Assembly (NCBI GenBank): GCA_963771015.1
Contig: CAVYRN010000009.1
Span: 1-64,000, forward strand
DNA from: CAVSJJ01 sp963771015
GTDB taxonomy: Bacteria; Actinomycetota; Actinomycetes; Actinomycetales; Dermatophilaceae
Direction: 5' to 3'
DNA: 64,000 nucleotides
Shown here in pieces: positions 25,830-35,147 of the stretch; within the stretch, counting starts at the first letter, position 1; every line of letters begins with the position of its first letter. The notes under the pieces were generated by a model. It saw nothing but the letters and a program-made list of their open reading frames with translations, had not been told where the DNA came from and did no database searches. Made by a program: the position numbers and the translations under genes.

Positions 25830-26764
25830 CCGTCATCGCCCTGGTCCTGCAGGCGCTCGTCGCCGTCGCCCTCACCCCGTTCGTCGTCGGGGTGGCCCGT
25901 CAGGTCCGGGCCCGGCTCGAGGGCCGGGCCGGCGCCGGGATCGGACAGCCCGCCCGGGACCTGCGCAAGCTCTTCCGCAAGGAGCCGATCAGCGTAGCCG
26001 GCTCCGGAGCGTGGCCGGCGGTGCTGCCCATCGTCCTGACGATGACGAGTGTCCTTCTCGTCGTCCTCGTCCCACTCGTGACGACCGCGACCCTGCCGGG
26101 CCTGCACGACGACCTCTTCGTCGTCGTCTCCGTGCTCCTCCTCGGCACCGTCACCCTGGCGGTCGCCGGGCTGCAGGCCGGGACGGCATTCGGCGGCATG
26201 GGTGCCAGCCGCCACATGATGGTGGCGGCCCTCGTCGAGCCCACCGTGCTCGTCGCCGGGTACGCGCTGTCGGCGCCGGTCGCCAGTACCGCCCTCTCGG
26301 ACATCGTCACCGCCCGGCTGAGCGACCCCGCCCTCGTCGTCGCCCCGGTCAGTCTGCTCGCGCTCGTCGCGCTCGTCATCGCGGTCATCGCCGAGACGGG
26401 GCGGCTTCCCGTCGACAACCCGGCGACGCACCTGGAGCTGACGATGATCCACGAGGCGATGGTGCTCGAGGCTGCGGGTCGCGACCTCGCCTGGCTCGAG
26501 CTCGGGTCGTGGATGCGGATGACCGCCCTGTTCGGGTTGGTCGCCAACCTTGCAGCGCCGTGGGGCGTCGCCACGACCCCCACCGTGGCCGGGCTCGCCA
26601 TCGGCGCCGTCGCCCTCGCCGTCAAGCTGGCGGTCGTGGCGGCCGTCGTCGGCGCGGCCGAGGTGTTCCTCGCCAAGATCCGCCTGTTCCGGATCCCTGA
26701 GCTGCTGGCGGGCTCGTTCGTCCTGGCCTTCCTGGCCGTCACCGCCTCCTACCTGACCGTCTGA
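25826..26764 (+). CDS. Membrane anchor subunit (HyfC/HycD/NuoH-like)
   Basis: 312-residue integral membrane protein of the complex I subunit 1 family. The diagnostic cytoplasmic loop is AETGRLPVDNPATHLEL, followed by TMIHEAMVLE; the N-terminal RLEGRAGAGIGQPARDLRKL is the usual E-R-G-P-like loop. It links the peripheral arm to the membrane arm. Coupled to HyfB by ATGA; M. tuberculosis counterpart hycD. Confidence 0.9.
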   Translation: MTVIALVLQALVAVALTPFVVGVARQVRARLEGRAGAGIGQPARDLRKLFRKEPISVAGSGAWPAVLPIVLTMTSVLLVVLVPLVTTATLPGLHDDLFVVVSVLLLGTVTLAVAGLQAGTAFGGMGASRHMMVAALVEPTVLVAGYALSAPVASTALSDIVTARLSDPALVVAPVSLLALVALVIAVIAETGRLPVDNPATHLELTMIHEAMVLEAAGRDLAWLELGSWMRMTALFGLVANLAAPWGVATTPTVAGLAIGAVALAVKLAVVAAVVGAAEVFLAKIRLFRIPELLAGSFVLAFLAVTASYLTV

Positions 26765-26772
26765 GCCGCCCG

Positions 26773-27432
26773 ATGACCGATGCCCTCTACGCCCAGGCGG
26801 TGGCCGCCACCGCGGGCCTGCTGCTGCTCACCACCGTCCTGCAGGTGTGGCGGCGCTCCGTCACCGCCTCCACCCGGCTGCTCGCGGTCCAGGGGGCCGC
26901 CCTCGCCGGTCTGGTCGCGACGATCGGCCTGGCCGACCACTCGCCCGAGCTCGTCCTGGTCGCCGTCATCGTCCTCGCCGTCAAGGGCGTCGCCCTGCCG
27001 ATGGCCCTCACCCGGACGATCACCCGCACCGGGGCCCTGCGAGAGGACCATCCCGGCGTCAACCCGGTCAGCGGCCTGCTGGCGTTGGCCGTGCTCACCG
27101 TCGTCGCGTACCTCGTCAGCCCACCACTGGTCGCCCTCGGGTCGGGCCCGGCGGCCAAGGCGGTGCCCGTCGGGCTCACCCTGGTCCTCATCGGGTTCTG
27201 GCTGCTCATCACCCGACGGCGGGCCGTCTCCCAGGTCATCGGCTTCCTCGTCATCGACAACGGCATCGCCACCGTGGCCTTCCTCACCGCCGGCGGCGTC
27301 CCGTTCGTCGTCGAGCTCGGCGTCTCCCTCGACGTCGTCCTCGTCGTCCTCATCCTGCGGATCCTGTCCTCCCGCATCCATCTCACCCGCGGGCGCATCG
27401 ACCTGCACGACCTCGAGGAGCTCCGCGACTGA
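26773..27432 (+). CDS. HyfE-like (NuoK-related) membrane subunit
   Basis: 219-residue protein with six to seven membrane segments. The conserved Glu-containing region of NuoK is represented by SQVIGFLVIDNGIATVAF and ELGVSLDVVLVVLILRILSSRIH, typical of HyfE/HycP. It ends in a short acidic tail (DLHDLEELRD), and its stop overlaps the next start by one base (TGATG). Confidence 0.85.
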   Translation: MTDALYAQAVAATAGLLLLTTVLQVWRRSVTASTRLLAVQGAALAGLVATIGLADHSPELVLVAVIVLAVKGVALPMALTRTITRTGALREDHPGVNPVSGLLALAVLTVVAYLVSPPLVALGSGPAAKAVPVGLTLVLIGFWLLITRRRAVSQVIGFLVIDNGIATVAFLTAGGVPFVVELGVSLDVVLVVLILRILSSRIHLTRGRIDLHDLEELRD

Positions 27433-28886
27433 TGACGGTGCTGATGTGGGCCCCACTCGCCGGGCCGTGCCTGCTCGCCGGAGTGGCGGCCGCCCGGCCG
27501 GCCAACCCGGTCGCCCGGTGGGCCCCGGCCCTCGCTGCGCTCGTCGTCCTCGCCACCGGCGCGTCCCTGCTCCTCGCCGGCCGGGTCGTCACCGCCGCCG
27601 GAGGGGCACTTCGGTCCGACGCCGTCACGGCGTTCATGCTCACGACGGTGGGGGCCGTGGCCCTGACGGCCGTCGGCGGCGGCATACGCACCACCCACCG
27701 GTGGTACCCCGTCCTGCTCAGCCTCTTCCTCGCCAGCATGAGCCTGGCCGTCCTCGCCGACAACCTCGGGGTGACGTGGGTGGCGATCGAGGCGACGACG
27801 ATCACCACGGCCTTCCTCGTGGGCCAGCACCACGGCTCGCGCCCCCTGGAGGCGGCCTGGAAGTACGTCGTCCTCGGGTCGGTCGGCGTCGCCATCGCGT
27901 TCCTCGGGATCGTCATCCTCTATGCGAGCGCCCGGGCGGCCGGCCAGCCGACCCTGTCCTGGGTGGCGCTGACCCAGCACCCGGCCGCGCTGGACCGGCA
28001 GGCCGCCACCGTCGGCATCGTCCTCGCCACGCTCGGCTTCGCGACCAAGGCCGGCCTGGCGCCGATGCACGCCTGGCTTCCGGACGCGCACAGCCAGGCG
28101 CCCGCGCCCGTGTCGGGCCTGATGTCGGGGGTTCTGCTGTCCGTCGCGATGTACGTCATCCTCCGGCTGCGCGCCGTCGGCGATGTCGTGCTCGGGGCGG
28201 ACTCGATGCGCCCCCTCCTGCTCATCCTCGGGGTGACCTCGCTGACCGTGGGAGCCGTGCTCACCCTGACCCAGCGCGACTACAAGAGGCTGCTCGCCTA
28301 CTCGAGCATCGAGCACATGGGTCTCATGGCCGTGGCGGCCGGCATCGGTGGCCGACTCGCAACGGCCGCACTGCTCGTCCACATGCTCGGCCACGGCCTG
28401 AGCAAGGCGGCGATGTTCGTGCAGGCCGGTCGGGTGCTGGCGGTGACCGGGAGCAGCAGGACCGCCGACGTGCGGGCGCTGCTCACCCGGCATCCCGGGC
28501 TCGGGGGGCCATGGCTGGCCGGCATGGCCGCGCTGCTGGGGTTCCCACCGTTCCTCGTGTTCTTCAGCGAGGTCGCCATCGTTGTCGCGGGTTGGCGGGC
28601 GGGCCTGGCGCCGGTCATGGTCGTCGTCGTCGTGCTGCTGCTCGTCGCCTTCACCGGGCTGACCCGGCACGCCCTGGCGATGACCCTCGGACCCGCCGCC
28701 CCGGTCGACCCCGCCGCTCCGGCCACCGCCGCCACGCAGCCGCCGCCCCTACCGGCCGGTCCGGGGCGCTCGGGTCGGATCCGGGTTCCGGCCGCCCTGG
28801 TCGCCACCGCGACGCTCGTCCTCACGGCACCGGTCACGGCTCCGGCGCTGACCGCGGCCACGACGGCCCTGGTGGGGACGCGATGA
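27432..28886 (+). CDS. HyfF-like (NuoL/N family) proton-translocating subunit
   Basis: 484-residue antiporter-like subunit. WVAIEATTITTAFLVG carries the TM5 Glu, LGFATKAGLAPMHAWLPDAH the TM7 Lys and broken helix, and MLGHGLSKAAMFVQAG the TM8 Lys. It is shorter than the HyfB-like subunit and has an Ala/Pro-rich insertion near residue 430. Corresponds to hycQ of M. tuberculosis. Two antiporter-like subunits plus NuoH and NuoK homologues make this the hyf (hydrogenase-4) rather than ech layout. Confidence 0.88.
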   Translation: MTVLMWAPLAGPCLLAGVAAARPANPVARWAPALAALVVLATGASLLLAGRVVTAAGGALRSDAVTAFMLTTVGAVALTAVGGGIRTTHRWYPVLLSLFLASMSLAVLADNLGVTWVAIEATTITTAFLVGQHHGSRPLEAAWKYVVLGSVGVAIAFLGIVILYASARAAGQPTLSWVALTQHPAALDRQAATVGIVLATLGFATKAGLAPMHAWLPDAHSQAPAPVSGLMSGVLLSVAMYVILRLRAVGDVVLGADSMRPLLLILGVTSLTVGAVLTLTQRDYKRLLAYSSIEHMGLMAVAAGIGGRLATAALLVHMLGHGLSKAAMFVQAGRVLAVTGSSRTADVRALLTRHPGLGGPWLAGMAALLGFPPFLVFFSEVAIVVAGWRAGLAPVMVVVVVLLLVAFTGLTRHALAMTLGPAAPVDPAAPATAATQPPPLPAGPGRSGRIRVPAALVATATLVLTAPVTAPALTAATTALVGTR

Positions 28887-30377
28887 GCGGCGGTATGGAC
28901 CGTCCGGTCACCGCGGTCCTGGAGGTCACCGCGGCGTCCCTGCCCCTCGAGGCGGCCACCCTCCTCGACACCGGGTGGCGGCTGGCCCTGGCCGCCGCCC
29001 ATGAGGAGCAGCAGGACCTCCGGGTCGTCTACACCTTCCTCCGGCCCGTGCACGAGCGTCGCGAGCTCGTGCTGCGGACCCCGAAGGACGACCCGACGAT
29101 CCCGACCCTGTCCGGGCTGTCCTACCCCGCCAGCCGGTTCGAGCGTGAGATGCACGACCTGTTCGGGATCGACCCGGTCGGCCACCCACTGCCGCGGCGC
29201 CTGGTCCGGCACGGCCACTGGCCGGCCGGGTGGTACCCGATGCGCAGGGACGCGGGTCCGGCCCCGGCATTCGCGCAGGACGTCGGCTCCTACCCGTTCC
29301 TCGATGTCAGCGGCCCGGGCGTCTACGACATCCCCGTCGGTCCGATCCATGCGGGGATGATCGAGCCCGGCCACTTCCGGTTCTCCGTCGTCGGGGAGAC
29401 CATCCTGCGGATGACGACCCGCCTGTGGTTCGTCCACCGCGGTATGGAGCGGCTCTTCGAGGGCCGATCGGTCGAGGCCGCCATCCCGCTCGCCGAACGG
29501 GTGAGTGGTGACACGGCGGTCGGGCATACCCTCGCCTTCCTCTCCGCGGTCGAGGACGCCGCCGGGATCACCCCCGGTGCCGACCGTCCAGGCGCGTCGC
29601 GCGACGCTGCTCGAGCTCGAACGCCTCCACAACCATGTCGCCGACCTGGGGGCGCTGGCGAACGACGTCGGCCTCGGCATCGTCCACGTCCACACGCAGC
29701 GCCTTCGGGAGACCCTGCTCCGCCACAACGAGCACGTGACCGGGCATCGGCTGCTGCGCGGTGCGCTCGAGCTGGGCGGGGCACACCTGCGCCACGACCC
29801 GGACCTCGACCTGCTCGCCGAGGTCGTGGCGGAGTCGCGACGGATCACCGAGCTCACCCTCGGGCACGCCACCGTCGCCGACCGCTTCACCGGCACGGCG
29901 ATCCTGCCGACCGAGCGGGCCGCCGAGCTCGACACCCTCGGCTATGTCGCCCGGGCCAGCGGCCGGTCCGTCGACGCCCGGTCCGACCATCCCGCGCCGG
30001 GCCTCGACCTCTCCCACGAGCCCGCCGTCGAGACCGGCGGTGACGTCCTCGCCCGCTTCCTCGTCCGGGCCCGCGAGATCGACCAGTCGCTCGAGATCAT
30101 GACGGCGCTGGCCCGGCGGGGCGCCGACGACGACGGCGGGCCGACCCGGCCCGGTGACCGGCCTCGCGCGGGCCTGGGGGTTGTCGAAGGCTGGCGGGGC
30201 ACGATCTGTCATCGGGTCGAGATCACCCCGGAGCACACGCTGGCCCGGGTCAAGATCGTCGACCCCAGCTGGTTCAACTGGCCCGCCCTACCGGTGGCGT
30301 TGGCCGACACGATCGTTCCCGACTTCCCGCTGGCCAACAAGAGCTTCAACCAGTCCTACGCGGGCAACGACCTCTGA
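28883..30377 (+). CDS. Hydrogenase-like large subunit (HyfG/HycE type) without nickel ligands; one frameshift
   Basis: About 498 residues. The N-terminal NuoC-like domain has TPKDDPTIPTLSGLSYPAS and EREMHDLFGIDPVGHP. The NuoD-like domain starts IPVGPIHAGMIEPGHFRFS. Where hydrogenases have CGxC after the helix WFVHRGMERLF, this reads ERVSGDTAVGH (29495-29527); at the C-terminus, where DPCxxC is expected, it reads FPLANKSFNQSYAGNDL. Only one Cys exists in the whole protein, so no NiFe site can form. Codons switch frame at about 29,575; removing one C from CCCCC gives GITPVPTVQARR. Best seen as an Ehr (energy-converting hydrogenase-related) subunit, like M. tuberculosis HycE. Confidence 0.85.
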
Positions 30378-30430
30378 GCCCGGTCGCGGCGGGTCGGTCC
30401 GGGTGCGCCGAGGTTCGGTCGAGCGGCGGG

Positions 30431-31067
30431 TCAGTCGGTGGACAGCCTCGCCTCGGTGGCCGCCACGACATCGGGCACCCCGACCCCCGGCGCCAGCTCG
30501 ACGAGGCGTAGCCCGTCGCCGGTGACATCGAGGACCGCCAGGTCCGTGATGATCCGGTCGACGACGCCGGTACCGGTGAGCGGAAGGGTGTTCTCGCGCA
30601 GGATCTTCGGGCTGCCGTCCTTGGCGACGTGCTCCATGAGGACGATGACCGTGCCGCGCACCGTGCACGAGGTCCATCGCGCCGCCCATCCCCTTGACGA
30701 GCCTGCCCGGGAACGACCCAGTTGCTCAGGTCGCCGCGCCCGCTGACCTGCATACCGCCAAGGATGGCCGCGTCGACCTTGCCGCAGCGGATCATCCCGA
30801 AGCTCGTCGCCGAGTCGAAGAAGCCGGCGCCCGGCGATCGTCGTCACGGTCTCCTTGCCGGCGTTGATGAGATCCGGGTCCTCATCGCCCGTCGTACGGG
30901 TAGGGCCCCAGCCCGAGAATGCCGTTCTCGGACTGGAGCACGATCTCCACGCCCGGGGGGACGTGCCCCGGCACGAGCGTGGGCAGGCCGATCCCGAGGT
31001 TGACGTAGTCGCCGTCCCGGAGCTCTGCGGCGGCGCGTGCCGCCATCTCGTCACGGGTCCAGGGCAT
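30431..31067 (-). pseudogene. scoB: 3-oxoacid CoA-transferase subunit B, frameshifted
   Basis: Subunit B of succinyl-CoA:3-oxoacid (acetoacetate) CoA-transferase. Start MPWTRDEMAARAAAELRDG; then YVNLGIGLPTLVPGHVP and SENGILGLGP with the catalytic glutamate (SENG). Downstream pieces ATSFGMIRCGKVDAAILGG, QVSGRGDLSNWVVPG and VIVLMEHVAKDGSPKIL lie in other frames, so at least three shifts fall within 640 bases (near 30,885, 30,835 and 30,690). The summed length of about 212 residues is normal. Its ATG overlaps the scoA stop by TGATG. Intact motifs suggest sequence error rather than decay. Confidence 0.8.
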
Positions 31068-31880
31068 CACCGGACCCCCTCTCTCACGCTCTCCCCGTCG
31101 CCCGGACGAGGCCGCGTCGTGCGCCGCTCGATGCCCTTGTCGGCTGCCTGTGCGGGGCGTCAGCGGCAGGACCCGCTGCGACGAAGATCCCCGGGAGATG
31201 GACCGCGTCCGGGTCCAGCTCGCCGGGCTCGACGAGGTGCTCGACCTCGGCGACGGTGACGCGCGCCGCCATCGCGCACAGCGGGTTGAAGTTGCGGGCG
31301 GCCCGGCGGAAGACGAGGTTGCCGTGGCGGTCGCCCCGCCAGGCCCGGACCAGGGCCACGTCCGGCCGCAGCGCGGTCTCCCGGACGAAGATGCGCGGGC
31401 TCGCCGTCCCAGTCGAAGGTCTCGGTCGGCTTGGGCTCGGAGGTCAGCACGACGGACCCGTCGCCCGGCGTGCCGGATCGGCAGCCCACCGTCGGCCACC
31501 TGAGTTCCGACGCCGGTCTGGGTGAAGAACGCTGCGACCCCCGCGCCGCCCGCGCGCAGCCGCTCGGCCAGTGTGCCCTGGGGGGTGAGCTCGATCTCCA
31601 CCTCGCCGCAGAGGTACTGCCGCTCGAGCTCCTTGTTCTCGCCGACGTAGGAGGCGATAAGCCGACGGATCTGGTGGTTCTCGAGCAGGAGGGAGTTGCC
31701 GACGCCGGCGACGCCACAGTTGTTCGACACGACGCGTCAGGTCCGTGCTGCCGCGGTCGCGCGAGGGCGTGCCAGCAGAACGGCCGGGATACCGCAGATC
31801 CCGAACCCGCCGGTCGCCACCATCATCGAGTCGTCGACGACGGCCACCGCGTCGGCTGCGCTCGTCATGACCTTGTCCAT
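31067..31880 (-). pseudogene. scoA: 3-oxoacid CoA-transferase subunit A, frameshifted
   Basis: Subunit A partner of scoB: start MDKVMTSAADAVAVVDDS, MVATGGFGICGIPAVLL (CoA-binding glycines), SNNCGVAGVGNSLLLENHQI, ELTPQGTLAERLRAGGAG, FFTQTGVGTQVADGG, FNPLCAMAARVTVAEVEHL, ELDPDAVHLPGIFV, all in order but in different frames (at least four shifts). The last frame ends REGVR at 31067. The two subunits would convert acetoacetate or a related 3-oxoacid to its CoA thioester using succinyl-CoA, just what an acetone carboxylase product needs. Confidence 0.8.
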
Positions 31881-32712
31881 GGCCGGTCCCTCAGCGCGAG
31901 CCCGCCGAGCCGGTCGAGGACATGCTCCGGCGTCGCTGACGGGGGGATGGTGGCGAGGATGACATCGGCGTCCGGCACCTGGGCCCCGTTGGTCCAGAAC
32001 GCCTCGGGGAGGACCCCGATCGACGGGCTCACCGGGGCTCACCTCGACGACGGCCTCGTCCCGGATCCCCAGGGTCCACTCGAAGTGCCCGGCGACATTG
32101 GTGATCGCGCTAGTAGGACGCGAGACGTTCCGTGCTCGTGACGACGCGGGTCCTCGTCCGTCGGACGCGGCTGTCGAGCAGGACGAGTGCGACCGGAACC
32201 GACCCGAGCTTGCCCAGCCACTCGGCGAGGTACATCGACGCGCTGTCCGCCTGGTCCTCGTCGACACCGTCGAGTGGGGTTGCCCGCCATGCGCGTGGGC
32301 GCGGCAGAGCCACCGAGCGGGGGACGGAGCCCGCAGGACGACGCCGCGCCGGCTCGACGTCCGCGATCGTCCGACGTGGTCGTCGCGAACGCACGCCAGG
32401 GCGTCGCCGTCGCCGAGCAAGGTCCGCATCGGGTAGCCGGTGCGGGACCGCGCCCCCATGGCGGCGGCGAGCTCAGGTGATGTCGTCGCGTATGCCGCGT
32501 ACGAACGCGGCGACGTCGATCCACACCGCGTCGGGTCCGAGGAGCGAGGTGACCTTGGCTGACGTGGTTCGGTCAGCGCGGCGATGTCCGTCCACGGGGT
32601 CGGGCGCCCCCTGGAGCACGACCTCGGTGGCGTAGCGGTCCGAGTCGATGAGCAATGGACGAGAACGTCCGCTGGGCGGAGCGGCCACGAGGGCCTGCAA
32701 GGACGATGGCAT
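31865..32712 (-). pseudogene. Protein of about 282 aa in the ketone carboxylase operon (possible epsilon subunit), frameshifted
   Basis: Not recognised by sequence. The ATG at 32712 (MPSSLQALVAAPP) follows a strong AGGAGG. Pieces in order: LLIDSDRYATEVVLQGAPDP, LLGPDAVWIDVAAFVRGIRD, MGARSRTGYPMRTLLGDGD, VDEDQADSASMYLAEWLGKL, SVPVALVLLDSR, FEWTLGIRDEAVVEVSP, IGVLPEAFWTNGAQVP, ILATIPPSATPEHVLDRL, ending within scoA at 31865. It is soluble and acidic, with at least four frame changes. Its place and size (about 30 kDa, fifth gene after two HyuA-like, one small and one HyuB-like gene) match the epsilon subunit Apc5 of acetophenone carboxylase. The TIM-barrel-like pattern also recalls UROD/MetE proteins. 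Confidence 0.5.
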
Positions 32713-35110
32713 CGGCCCTCCTGGGGCGGTCGGTGGATGGCGAGGGGGCGGGTGGTGCCCGGAGTCGACGTGTGACGACGGGCACCACCCGCGAGAGGGG
32801 CGTCAGCGCCAGGCGCTTGACGTTCTCCCCGTGCTTCGCCTCCAGCTCGCGCACCCGCCCCTCGAGCTGGGCGATCTTCACCTCGCGACGGTCGGGGATC
32901 ATGACGATCGGAAGCTCGGCGAGGGGCGCGATGACCCGTGCGGACCGTCGATGCGTGAACACGGTCGCCGTGATGTCCTCGGTGTCCGAGCCCCAGGACC
33001 CGTAGTAGTGGAGGTCCTGCGGCGGCTCCGGTGTGACGAACTCAGCGCAGAACTCGTCGAACGGCTGTGCCGCGCTCGAGCCGTGCCGTGCGGGCCGCGG
33101 TCGCGAGCCTGCTCGGTGGCCGCCGCGTCGAGCCGGAACGTCACCGGGTCGAAGCGCACCGCGAAGATGTCCTCGGCGACCTTCTGGCTGATCCGGCCCA
33201 GCTCGGCGTCCCGCACGACCGACTCGGGGTCCCGCTCGAGCGGGTCTCCGTAGCCGCCGCCGGCCCCCTGGCTGATCATGTAGAGCTCGCCGTCCTTGGC
33301 GATGTCGAACTGCAGCCCCATGTGGTATGTCGAGTAGCGGCCGTCCTCGAAGGGGCGCTCGTTCATGACCTTCTCGATCGACAGGTCGAACGTCGTGTTG
33401 TCCCGCCGGATGTGCTCGTAGACGTTCGTCCCCTTGACCATGGCCAGGGGGTACGTGCCGGAGCCGTAGCCGCCGTACATCCCGTAGATCGAGGAGAACT
33501 TGGCGCCCGACGTCACCGTCATGAAGCCCCACTGCGGGGTGCCCTCGGCCGCAACGATCATCTCGTAGCCCATGCCACCGGTGAACTTCCCGAAGCCCAT
33601 GTTGTCGCGGACGAGGCGCTTGGACACGAGCTGCATGAAGGGCACCTCCTCCTCCATGACCTCCTGCTCGGCCGTGTCCGCCATGGCGCAGAACAGCGGC
33701 GACACCGAGTCCTCGCCGTCGCGGAACGGCTTGGCGCCGCCGGGCATGCCGTTGAGGTCGGCGCACAGGTTGCCGACCATGTCGCCGTGTTGGGTGATGC
33801 CGCCCCACAGGAACGTGTTGATCTGGTTGAACCAGTTGGCGACGACGTTGCTGTACTTGTTCGGGGTGGAGAACGACATCCGGCTGTAGAGCGCCTGCAT
33901 GGCGGAGAACCCGCGGAAGGAAGCCTGCAGGGACTGGCCCATCGGGGCGTCGTAGGACGCGTCGGCCCAGGTGCCCTCGTCGGAGATGATCTCGATGCAG
34001 CTCATGGCCGACGGTGCAGCGCGGCAGGTCGGGCCACCAGAACGCCAGGATCGCCTGCATGATCATCGACTTCACCGAGCACAGCGGCGAGTTGATCGCG
34101 CGGTTGAGGATCTCGGGGCCGGTCCCGCGCAGGTCGACGGTCATGTGCTCGCCCTTGATGGTGATCTTGCAGGCGAACTTGATGAGGATGTTCTCCTTGA
34201 GGGTGCGTGTCCATGAACTGGTCGAACCGGTAGGTCCCGTCGGGCAGCTCGCTGATCCGGCGCCGGACCTCGGCGTCGACGTCCTCGACGGTCGTGCGGA
34301 GCGCGCCAACGAAGGTGTCGACCCCGACCTCGTCGATGACGGTGTCGATGCGCTCCATGATCTTGCGGACCGCGGTGATCTTGACCTTGAGGTCGGCGAG
34401 CTGGAGCTTGGGGTCGCGCACGGAGTGCTGGAGGAACGTCAGCAGGTCGCGCCGGAGGTCGCCCGCGCTCGACGATCTTGAACGGGCTCATCCGCAAGCC
34501 GTCGTCGAACGGCGGTCTCCGAGCCGGACGGCATGCCTCCGGGCTCGCATGGCGCCGTTCTCGCCCTCGTGGATGGTGGCGGCGACCCAGGCGATGATCT
34601 CTCCGCCGCGGATGACCGGCATGATCATCGACTGGTCGGTGTTGTGGACGTTGCCGTACCGGGCGTCGTTGTGGATGAACCCGTCACCGGCGTTGATGCC
34701 GACGGTCGGCTCGTCCTTCCAGTACTTCATGATGTAGCGGATCGGGTGGTGCAGGATCGCGCTGAACGCGATGACGCCGTGGCAGGAGAGGTAGGAGACG
34801 TCACCGGAGGCGGTGTAGATCGCCGTGGTGAGGTCGCCCCACTTCGCCCCGGGCGCGGCGCCCTGGGCCTCGCACATCTCGTAGCCCTCATCGAGGGCGC
34901 CGGCGATGCGTTTGCGGATGCGTTCGACCTGGAGGCGGTCCACCCGGCGGCGATGGCCGCTCCTCGTGGTCCGAGCGCTCCGAGATGTGGTGGTCGCGCA
35001 TGATCTCCGGGTCGGGCCCGAGGAACAGAGTGGTTTCGTCCATGAATTGGTCGACCCACTGCTGCTCCTGCGGGGTCAGGTGTCGGCGGCCGGTCGTTGA
35101 TGATGGTCAT
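32713..35110 (-). pseudogene. HyuB-type ketone carboxylase subunit (acetone/acetophenone carboxylase), frameshifted
   Basis: Hydantoinase B/oxoprolinase family subunit. Start MTIINDRPPTPD; then VDRLQVERIRKRIAGALDEG, MCEAQGAAPGAKWGDLTTA, DGFIHNDARYGNVHNTDQS, AATIHEGENGA, DPKLQLADLKVKITAVRKIM, GDMVGNLCADLNGMPGGAKP, FTGGMGYEMIVAAEGTPQWG and YMISQGAGGGYGDPLERDP. These are characteristic of acetone/acetophenone-type carboxylases rather than hydantoinases. At least five shifts occur; the stretch 34,005-33,180 is one clean frame. The 3' end is unresolved: no stop is seen in the expected frame before the next gene, so 32713 is a limit. Such enzymes use ATP to activate bicarbonate and the ketone enolate. 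Confidence 0.75.
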
Positions 35111-35147
35111 GTGCAGTGTCCTTTGCTCGGTGGGGGGCGATCGGTGG

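Noticed and set aside
22587..30043. Very long open frames overlapping several hydrogenase-complex genes in other phases (for example 26780-30043 and 24242-25735)
   Set aside because: They are produced by the extreme GC bias (few stops), encode Arg/Pro/Ala/Gly-rich low-complexity sequence, and the overlapping genes have clear families and ribosome sites.
23012..30377. Calling the membrane complex a formate hydrogenlyase
   Set aside because: No formate dehydrogenase gene is present, there is no HyfA/HycB-type ferredoxin subunit, and the large subunit cannot bind nickel.
31084..32712. Several open frames on the plus strand opposite the scoA region
   Set aside because: They are antisense to recognisable CoA-transferase motifs and have no ribosome sites or family features.
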